In this document: in pieces, positions 58,492 through 64,000 of the stretch | Layout: every line of letters begins with the position of its first letter | Position numbering within the stretch: the first letter of the stretch is position 1 | Assembly (NCBI GenBank): GCA_016787665.1 | Contig: JAEUUC010000013.1 | Span: 409,365-473,364 of the forward strand | Source of the DNA: Cyclobacteriaceae bacterium | GTDB lineage: Bacteria > Bacteroidota > Bacteroidia > Cytophagales > Cyclobacteriaceae | DNA length: 64,000 nt | Reading direction: 5' to 3' | Translations under genes and position numbers: made by a program | The notes under the pieces: generated by a model | Seen by the model: the letters and a program-made list of their open reading frames with translations, nothing else | Told to the model about the DNA's origin: nothing | The model's database searches: none

Positions 58492-59937
58492 TTAGTCCCT
58501 ATAGTTTAGCGCTGGTTTCCTGTCGCCAACTAATGCCTTGTATTGGTAATCCCCTTTTGATTGTATTAATTCTTCTTTTGCTTTTTTTATTAATTCGGGG
58601 TTTGTAAATAAATCTATTGCTGTAAAAGCCATGGTTTTTGAAGCGACAATCATTCCCTTTATACCAATATCTGTCCCACCACAGGCTACCGCTTGCCAGC
58701 TATGTGGACTAGTGCCAGGCACCCATGTAGCAGTAAACAAACCACCGGTTGGCACAACATAACTTACGTCACCTACATCTGTAGAGCCTTGGTCTTTTTC
58801 AATATGCAGAGGGGTTATAACACTTGCATTATTTATTGGGGGCAATTTCCCTAGAAAACTAGCTTGTATCTTTTTAGCATAGTCTGATTCTTCGGCAGTG
58901 TATTTTACTCCACCAACTTTTTCTAAGTTAGTCTGCAAATTAAAGGCAAGTGTTTTATTGATAAGCAGGTCGTGATTTCCAGCAATTACTTCATATTCCA
59001 TTCTTGTTTCGGTACCAAGGGCGGCACCTTCTGCAGCTTTTACAACTCTGCCGAAGACAGATGCAACAGTAGTTTTATCAGGGTGTCTTACGTAGTATTC
59101 GACTTCAGCAAATTCAGGAACTACATTTGGGGCTTTACCACCATTGGTAATCACATAATGAATGCGAGTTTCTTGCGGTATATGTTCTCTCATCATATTT
59201 ACCATATCATTCATAGCCTCTACTCCATCTAATGCAGAACGTCCTTTTTCTGGAGACACAGAAGAATGTGATGAAATTCCATAAAACCTGAACTTAGCGG
59301 TTTTAACTGCTAGAGTACTCGTATTAAACACTAGGTTATTATCCCAAGCATGCCAATGCAAGACTATATCAACATTTGTGAATAACCCCTCTCTAACCAT
59401 ATATACTTTTCCACTTCCACCTTCTTCGGCAGGACAACCAAATACTTTAATAGTTCCTTTTATTTTCCCAGCTTCTAATAATTTCTTGATTTCTATGCCA
59501 GCTGCTACTGAACCAGCACCAAATAAATGATGTCCACAACCGTGTCCATTATTTTTATTAGCAATGACTGTTTTAGTCGGTGAATTGTCCTGAGATAAAC
59601 CCGGCAACGCATCGTACTCTGCCAGTATTCCAATAATAGGTGAACCACTGCCATAAGTTGCTACAAAGGCGGTTGGCATTCCAGCAACACCTGCGTCTAC
59701 AGTAAAGCCATTGTCCTGTAGTGTAGACTGCAACAATGTAGAGCTTTTATTTTCTTTATATCCTAATTCTGCATAATCCCAAATACTCAAAGCAATTTTT
59801 TTATACGCATCATAGCCTGATTGTATACTTATTGCTGTTTCATTTTTTAATGCGTCAATTGATTTGCTGTTTTTGCTTTGAGCTAAGCAACTGAATACAA
59901 CTGTCAGTGAAATAATAGAAGTAGGAAGTAGTTTCAT
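58492..59937 (-). CDS. Cassette 8: exported M20-family amidohydrolase, AbgB-like
   Basis: The protein has 481 aa. Signal peptide (MKLLPTSIISLTVVFSCLAQ). Metal-binding blocks of M20 amidohydrolases are intact: GHGCGHHLFGAGSVAAGIEI, PAEEGGSGKVYMV (EE pair), LHWHAWDNN, and a late TSPHSWQAVACGGTDIG. The lid domain (SSHSSVSPEKGRSALDGVEA) is present. Closest to p-aminobenzoyl-glutamate hydrolase subunit B. The cassette is ~1.75 kb, the largest seen here. Confidence 0.85.
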   Translation of the reverse strand: MKLLPTSIISLTVVFSCLAQSKNSKSIDALKNETAISIQSGYDAYKKIALSIWDYAELGYKENKSSTLLQSTLQDNGFTVDAGVAGMPTAFVATYGSGSPIIGILAEYDALPGLSQDNSPTKTVIANKNNGHGCGHHLFGAGSVAAGIEIKKLLEAGKIKGTIKVFGCPAEEGGSGKVYMVREGLFTNVDIVLHWHAWDNNLVFNTSTLAVKTAKFRFYGISSHSSVSPEKGRSALDGVEAMNDMVNMMREHIPQETRIHYVITNGGKAPNVVPEFAEVEYYVRHPDKTTVASVFGRVVKAAEGAALGTETRMEYEVIAGNHDLLINKTLAFNLQTNLEKVGGVKYTAEESDYAKKIQASFLGKLPPINNASVITPLHIEKDQGSTDVGDVSYVVPTGGLFTATWVPGTSPHSWQAVACGGTDIGIKGMIVASKTMAFTAIDLFTNPELIKKAKEELIQSKGDYQYKALVGDRKPALNYRD

Positions 59938-60022
59938 ATTGTGTTATAAATGGTGATTGTTTCTCAATAATATGGTGTCAACTTAACTGGTGTCTCGTTT
60001 TTTCGTAATCCGCATGGCTTGC

Positions 60023-60153
60023 GCCCAACGTTTGTGTTTGCGATGTGGCCGGCTTCCGAAGCCGCGGGTTGTCCCGCGAAACCAAACGTTGGTTTTATAA
60101 AAATACTAAAATTTAGCCGGTCGCCCGGCCATAGCGCAAACATGTTGTTGGCA
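60023..60153 (-). repeat. attC-like site H
   Basis: Class 1, almost identical in sequence to D and E (GTTTGCGATGTGGCCGG ... CCGGCCATAGCGCAAAC). Cores GCCCAAC and GTTGGCA. Confidence 0.9.
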
Positions 60154-60179
60154 GTAGTGGCACGCTTCACCGAATGTCC

Positions 60180-60575
60180 TTATCCACAACCTCTTTTTAA
60201 TTTTCTTGGTAGTCCGTCAAATGTCCCGTCCTTCATGTTAATTATGATAACTCCATACTTTCCAAGAGTCCCGTATTTGTCCGTTGCGTCTTGTCCTTTT
60301 ATAACGTCAATTGATTGAATTGAATTTGTGTCGAAATTCTTAAAAGCTCTTTTCACTTGTCGCGATTTTGAAAATCGTCCATTCGCTGGAACGTTACAAG
60401 TTTTTCCGTCCGCCTTTATGATGTATAATGGTTGGTCGAGTTTGGTCTTTGAAGGTAGGTCTCTAATAATGAAAGGTTGTCCACGCAATCTAACTGAATC
60501 TTGTCCCCAAGCATTACAACAAAATGTCAACAATCCAATTGTCACAAGAGTCGTTACCATCATAGAGTGTCTCAT
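60180..60575 (-). CDS. Cassette 9: exported TonB-plug-like small protein
   Basis: The protein has 131 aa from ATG at 60575. Signal peptide (MMVTTLVTIGLLTFCCNAWG). The C-terminal half reads PLYIIKADGKTCNVPANG, SIQSIDVIKGQDATDKYG and KYGVIIINMKDG: the plug-domain order with I.VxKGxDAxxxYG and GVIxI. Two further in-frame ATGs upstream lie against the attC. No barrel or receptor gene nearby. Confidence 0.7.
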   Translation of the reverse strand: MRHSMMVTTLVTIGLLTFCCNAWGQDSVRLRGQPFIIRDLPSKTKLDQPLYIIKADGKTCNVPANGRFSKSRQVKRAFKNFDTNSIQSIDVIKGQDATDKYGTLGKYGVIIINMKDGTFDGLPRKLKRGCG

Positions 60576-60593
60576 TTGTCCGCGAGCCATTAC

Positions 60594-60759
60594 TGCCAAC
60601 GTTTGTGTTTATGACGGCTTGGGAGTAGGAGGCTTTGTTAAATGACGAAGGAATGACAAAGCCGACCTGCCGAAGCCGTCCTACGAAACGTTGCTAAATT
60701 AAGGAAATGATTTTGGTATTTAGCCAAAACCCCAAGCTGGCATAAACATTTTGTTAGCG
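60594..60759 (-). repeat. attC-like site I (166 bp)
   Basis: Longer and divergent: CGTTTGTGTTTATGACGG and GCTTGGGAG on one side, CCCCAAGCTGG and CATAAACATTTTGTTAGC on the other. Cores GCCAAC and GTTAGCG. Centre not class 1 or 2. Confidence 0.75.
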
Positions 60760-60772
60760 GCTGGCGGCTTCG

Positions 60773-61186
60773 TCAGCCGTCCTTCTTTAATATTTTTAAC
60801 TCTGAAATTATTTGTTTTCGTCTATTTGGTGTCAAGACCTTTACCCAGTATGTCACTATTACCTCATAACCTCCTGATTCTTTTTTTTCGTCTTCTGTCA
60901 AAAATATTGGAGAGTCCGTTATTTCGTAATTGTCTTTAAGTCTTGATTTAACTTCGTTAAAATAGTCGGTCTTTGTAACAAGTTTGCCGCCATTACTGCC
61001 TGTTATGAACGCGACTTTCTTGCCCTTGAAGTCAAAATTATTTCTTTGATCTTTAAATTCTTTGTTAAGATAGTCCGCTTCATAATCATTCAGTCTAGGG
61101 TTATTATCAAGTCCTAAGCTGTCAACGGTCTGTCCAAAGAGTCCGATTGTTAAAACTGAAAAGAGTGTCGTTATATAAAATCTCAT
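60773..61186 (-). CDS. Cassette 10: exported hypothetical protein
   Basis: The protein has 137 aa from ATG at 61186. Signal peptide (MRFYITTLFSVLTIGLFGQT). The rest: DFKGKKVAFITGSNGGKLVT, YFNEVKSRLKDNYEITDSPI and GGYEVIVTYWVKVLTPNRRK, an alpha/beta pattern. No recognised family. Confidence 0.65.
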   Translation of the reverse strand: MRFYITTLFSVLTIGLFGQTVDSLGLDNNPRLNDYEADYLNKEFKDQRNNFDFKGKKVAFITGSNGGKLVTKTDYFNEVKSRLKDNYEITDSPIFLTEDEKKESGGYEVIVTYWVKVLTPNRRKQIISELKILKKDG

Positions 61187-61210
61187 TGTCGTCATTGTCC
61201 TGCCGCTTGC

Positions 61211-61406
61211 CGCTAACGGTAAGGCATTGGCGCTGTGCGGGACTTAGGATTCCGTCCGCCTGGTGCTGTCACCCGTTAGGATTAGTGAACATGAATTTAC
61301 CAAAATTGCCGATTGCGGACGTGTCACCCGACAGCTGCTGCTGACCAATGATGTGAAGCTGAAGTAACCGTGTCTGCCCGCATAGCCGCCAATGCGCTTG
61401 TTGTGC
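61211..61406 (-). repeat. attC-like site J (196 bp)
   Basis: The longest and most diverged site: arm CATTGGCGCTGTGCGGG on the R' side against CCCGCATAGCCGCCAATG on the R'' side. Cores GCTAAC and GTTGTGC. A separate lineage of attC. Confidence 0.75.
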
Positions 61407-61411
61407 GTTCG

Positions 61412-61972
61412 TTATTCGGTCATTATGTTATAGCTATTGGTTGTCTTGTCGTAATGAACTTTGATAAAGTCGCTTTTACTCACTTTCATATTTCTGTCGC
61501 TAGTCAATAAGCCATTAATATAAATGATACTTGGGTCACTTAAGGGGCTATTATATTTTGTCGATAAATATTGTGTCAATGTAACTGTGTCAGTAAACTC
61601 GTTTTTAAGTTCAACGATAATAATTCCGTTTTTAGCAATATCACCAAAAACAGGTCTGCCGTTGTTACACTTTATCACTGTGAGTGATTTTACATTTTTG
61701 TTTTCTGTCAGCTTTTTAGCTGTCACAGTAGATAGTAACATATTATTTTTTGTCAAGTAAATTGGATTGTCAGTAGAATTGAGCGGTCTTGAATTTGTTG
61801 CAAGTGTGTCGCCATTTGTCTTAAACAGATTACCACAGAAGTCTGTCCAACAATCATTGCATTCAATTACCCTGTCACCAATAACATACCTTGTAATCTT
61901 TGAAGTGTCAGCTTTTTGTCCAAAAGCAAAGGTTGTAATAAGTAAAGTTGTTATGGTTAGAAGCTCTTTCAT
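61412..61972 (-). CDS. Cassette 11: exported protein with weak plug-like module
   Basis: The protein has 186 aa from ATG at 61972. Signal peptide (MKELLTITTLLITTFAFGQ). A Cys-rich block (GDRVIECNDCWTDFCG), then NKNVKSLTVIKCNNGRPVFG and AKNGIIIVELKNEF. The last pair follows the plug-like I..LxVIK......FG...NGIIIxxxK pattern. Ends with SKSDFIKVHYDK. Function unknown. Confidence 0.6.
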   Translation of the reverse strand: MKELLTITTLLITTFAFGQKADTSKITRYVIGDRVIECNDCWTDFCGNLFKTNGDTLATNSRPLNSTDNPIYLTKNNMLLSTVTAKKLTENKNVKSLTVIKCNNGRPVFGDIAKNGIIIVELKNEFTDTVTLTQYLSTKYNSPLSDPSIIYINGLLTSDRNMKVSKSDFIKVHYDKTTNSYNIMTE

Positions 61973-61978
61973 AATGAC

Positions 61979-62108
61979 GCACAACGTTTGGCTATTTTCA
62001 GTGGCTGGCTTTTGAAAACGTATCTGTCCACCGTGGCCAAACGTAATGGCGAAGATAAAACTTTATACTTACACCTCACCCAGCCATTGCAAATAGCTTT
62101 TGTTGTGT
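61979..62108 (-). repeat. attC-like site K
   Basis: Variant arms GCTATTTTCAGTGGCTGG and CCAGCCATTGCAAATAGC. Cores GCACAAC (R') and GTTGTGT (R''). GCGAAGATAAAACTTTA block present. Confidence 0.85.
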
Positions 62109-62122
62109 GCTGTGCCCTTAAG

Positions 62123-62599
62123 TCAAATCTTGTATCGAAGCAGGGTCTTTTTTGCTTTCTTATTAGTCGTTGTCAACAATGCAACTCCACACCAACTATT
62201 TTGTCCAAATAGTGACTTGGCTTTTTCCCCGTCAACCACTTCAAATTGTTTAATGTTGTCGGTCGTTAGTTCTTTGACAAGATTCTCTATTGTTGTCGGG
62301 TCAGTGTCATTGGTTATGTTAATGTAATTGCCCTCAACAATCAATAAAGGTCTGCAAAGTCCGATTTCTTTGCTTTTATTTTTCTCTGTCTTTATAACTT
62401 CTCGGTCACCAATCGGTCTAACGTAAACATTTGTGTCGGCTAGGATTCTTGTTCGAAGAATTGTCAGCCGTCTTTCCAAGTCCTTTTCACTTCTCAATTT
62501 TTCAATCCAGTCCAGATTCTCCTTTTCGGTCAAAATCAGTTGTCCGTTAGCCTGTCCCCAGGTCAGTAGTCCAAGTAATATTATTGTTTGAAGTCTCAT
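62123..62599 (-). CDS. Cassette 12: exported TonB-plug-like small protein
   Basis: The protein has 158 aa from ATG at 62599. Signal peptide (MRLQTIILLGLLTWGQANG). The C-terminal part has PLLIVEGNYINITNDTDP, LTTDNIKQFEVVDGEKAKSL and FGQNSWCGVALLTT: again PLxIVxG, DNIxxxxVxxGExAxxLFG, GVxLxTT. Same module as cassettes 6 and 9 with low identity, so not a recent duplication. Confidence 0.7.
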   Translation of the reverse strand: MRLQTIILLGLLTWGQANGQLILTEKENLDWIEKLRSEKDLERRLTILRTRILADTNVYVRPIGDREVIKTEKNKSKEIGLCRPLLIVEGNYINITNDTDPTTIENLVKELTTDNIKQFEVVDGEKAKSLFGQNSWCGVALLTTTNKKAKKTLLRYKI

Positions 62600-62617
62600 C
62601 TGTCCAAAGGGCATAGC

Positions 62618-62745
62618 ACACAACGTTTGAGTTTGTGCATCGGCTGTTAGAGAAACAGTCTTTGTCCCACGTGACCAAACGTTGTAGAGTAAAGATAATA
62701 AATAGTTAGTCGTCAACCAGCCGTTGCACAAACTTGTTGTTATGG
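62618..62745 (-). repeat. attC-like site L
   Basis: Variant arms GTTTGTGCATCGGCTG and CAGCCGTTGCACAAAC. Cores CACAAC and GTTATGG. AAAGATAATAAATAG takes the place of the ACGAAGATA block. Confidence 0.85.
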
Positions 62746-63092
62746 CCAGTTTGCTTCGTCCGTCACGTTGGTGTCGACCGTTTTCGAGTCGACTGTGAAT
62801 GCCGGCACGAAGAAAACTGGCTCCGCTTATAATAAAAGTTAATTCGAAGCTGAGTCCATGTCCACGCTCTGTCTGCGGTGCGAAGTCCTGTCCAACGAGG
62901 AAGAAATTGTCCGCGAAAATTGAAAAAAATTGATTTCGATTTTTCTAAATATCCTTTGTCAAACCGCAAAAAAAATCGCGCTTCGCGCGATAATACTATC
63001 TTTTGGTCACAAAAGGGGGCGGGCTGTCCGCGGTGCAGAAGGGAAGTCGTTATGTCCAATTTGTCCGCGTAAGAACTTCGTCAACAAATTGG
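62746..63092. other. Cassette 13: no confident gene
   Basis: A full cassette with matching ends (GTTATGGCCAG at the left and CTTATGGCC-type complement at right). The best frames are a TTG-started 98-aa minus-strand frame (62763-63059) and a GTG-started 64-aa plus-strand one; both are basic and low-complexity, without signal peptide. It may carry a non-coding element, RNA or a decayed gene. Confidence 0.5.
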
Positions 63093-63221
63093 CCATAACG
63101 TTTTGGGTTTGTTTAGTGGCGGATAAATCCTGAGGATTTGTCCGCCTACACGAATATAAATAAACTTGTTGACACTACGGGCGACTGTGTCGCCCGCCAT
63201 TAAACAAACCCGGTGTTGTGG
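63093..63221 (-). repeat. attC-like site M
   Basis: Arms GGGTTTGTTTAGTGGCGG and CGCCCGCCATTAAACAAACC. Cores CATAAC and GTTGTGG. Distinct inner sequence (TAAACTTGTTGACACTACGG). Confidence 0.8.
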
Positions 63222-63229
63222 CGCGTATC

Positions 63230-63976
63230 TTACTCAATCGTCATTCGATACCATTTCTTGTCTTTGACGTCATTAGTCCCAATGTCAACGAAGCCGGTTG
63301 TTATTAGGCAGTCCGTGTTTGAAATCCATTTAGCGTCAGTTATAGTCGTTTGTCCCAGGTCTTTCTTATACAGTGTCGTAAAAACACCTTTTTTAATTTG
63401 GCTTATCATAAGTTCGCTTGAATAAATTGGTGCAGCAGCAATGTCAACGTAGGTTAACAAAATGTCTCGTTGTGGATTTACTTCATAAAAGGGTGTAAGA
63501 ATGTAGTAACTCCCGTCTTTAAGGTTGATAAAGAAATCGTGACTTTCTTCCCAATTCTCAAAGTGTGCCAAAATCAATTTATTTTCGTCCCACAGTCCTT
63601 TTATTATATATTTCTCATAATATTCTCCATCGTCCATGTTGCAAAGAGAGTCAGTCTTGTGATTTTGTAATTTGATGACAAAGCAGCTGTCCAACTTTTT
63701 GATTTGATTGTCAGCCGCTTGAAGGTTTATCTCAGTTGTTCTTGTTTGTCCTTGTAATGAATCAAATGTCTGAGCTGTCAGCTCATAAAATTTAACTGAA
63801 TGTCCATTTAATACGGTGTCTGTCAGTGTGATTTGATTTTCTTGCTTGTCTGTCGGTATGATTTCAAATGATCTACTTGCTTGTCTCACAGTGTCACTAA
63901 AAGTTTGTTCAGTTGTCGCTCTCTGATTCGTACAACCAATTGTCAAAAGGAATATGATTATTGAAACTTGTCTCAT
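63230..63976 (-). CDS. Cassette 14: lipoprotein
   Basis: The protein has 248 aa from ATG at 63976. Lipobox: MRQVSIIIFLLTIGCTNQRA with Cys at 15. Mature part is strand-rich (IIPTDKQENQITLTDTVLNG, DSCFVIKLQNHKTDSLCNMD, FFINLKDGSYYILTPFYEVN, YVDIAAAPIYSSELMISQIK). No family recognised. Last complete cassette before the window edge. Confidence 0.7.
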   Translation of the reverse strand: MRQVSIIIFLLTIGCTNQRATTEQTFSDTVRQASRSFEIIPTDKQENQITLTDTVLNGHSVKFYELTAQTFDSLQGQTRTTEINLQAADNQIKKLDSCFVIKLQNHKTDSLCNMDDGEYYEKYIIKGLWDENKLILAHFENWEESHDFFINLKDGSYYILTPFYEVNPQRDILLTYVDIAAAPIYSSELMISQIKKGVFTTLYKKDLGQTTITDAKWISNTDCLITTGFVDIGTNDVKDKKWYRMTIE

Positions 63977-63988
63977 TTTAGATATGCG

Positions 63989-64000
63989 CCACAACGTTTG
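63989..64000 (-). repeat. attC-like site N, truncated by window
   Basis: The string CACAACGTTTG at the edge equals the R' side of the other sites and proves that the array continues to the right. Confidence 0.7.

Larger units (their letters stand above)
52735..64000 (-). mobile_element. Integron-type gene-cassette array (distal part, no integrase in window)
   Basis: At least 14 units run in one direction. Genes lie on the minus strand, with a 130-200 bp imperfect palindrome after each gene on the coding strand. Palindromes show R''/R' cores (AAC ... GTT), a 5/6-nt unpaired spacer, an L box (GTTTGCG or GTTTCTGCA class), a short internal loop and a long variable centre, as in attC sites. Palindrome centres are related but genes are not. 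Composition is much more AT-rich than the left 52 kb. Gene polarity implies the integrase and attI lie beyond the right edge. An array without integrase (CALIN) remains possible. Confidence 0.85.

Noticed and set aside
53044..63221. MITE or IS family with terminal inverted repeats
   Set aside because: No transposase, no target-site duplications; complementarity is between the two ends of each gene unit, and the crossover fits the G/TT core of attC.
52735..64000. CRISPR array
   Set aside because: Repeats are 130-200 bp, not identical, and the intervals contain genes; there is no short-spacer periodicity and no cas gene.

Overview
The window is chromosomal DNA of a member of the Bacteroidota, most likely of the Cytophagales type. 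Evidence is the tmRNA tag reading GENTYAMAA, BatA/DUF4199/DUF2147 proteins, FtsX-type large permeases, many signal-peptide beta-barrels, promoter-like TAnnTTTG boxes and a VPS10/BNR giant. The first 52 kb is GC-balanced housekeeping DNA. The last 11 kb is clearly more AT-rich and organised differently.

Layout. 0-3 kb: the 3' end of rpoN, then a PAP2-like membrane protein, a PaaG-like hydratase/isomerase and a membrane glycosyltransferase on the + strand. 3-9 kb: minus-strand tRNA-Arg(ACG), a DUF5690-like carrier, a CHASE2 protein with a secreted partner, and an ECF sigma factor / small membrane protein / TonB cluster. 9-17 kb: an ABC permease, a toxin-antitoxin pair with a broken toxin, two RNA methyltransferases, a frameshifted FRG gene, several intergenic repeats, and ssb. 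17.5-23.3 kb: BatA-like, a dihydroorotase homologue without its metal ligands, two DUF4199 proteins, a GT2, and the tmRNA, whose 3' end is duplicated around a GIY-YIG gene. 24-35 kb: exported proteins and the minus-strand run nth-fmt-folA-SDR-TSUP. 34.7-38.4 kb: a WYL (YafY) regulator, two identical-class operators and a six-gene small-molecule operon. 38-47 kb: thioredoxin-like, HD, TPR, aldo/keto reductase, OmpA-like, and an ABC ATPase plus TolC pair. 47-52.5 kb: rpsA, tRNA-Cys surrounded by duplicated pieces of itself, and katG.

52.7-64.0 kb is an integron-type gene-cassette array. At least 14 units, all genes on the minus strand, are separated by 130-200 bp imperfect palindromes with attC architecture. 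No integron integrase lies in the window. Gene polarity puts it, if present, beyond the right edge, so the window holds the distal end of the array. The sequence of the two ends of each cassette, rather than of each attC, is complementary, as expected if the real site is rebuilt in the excised circle. The complementarity runs 14-20 nt, further than the usual 7-nt core. At position 11 every one of 13 testable cassettes has A at one end and G at the other, giving an A-C mismatch on the coding strand but a G-T wobble on the opposite strand. Nearly all cassette products are exported or membrane-bound, and several are free-standing pieces of TonB-dependent receptors (plug-like and CarboxypepD_reg-like modules).
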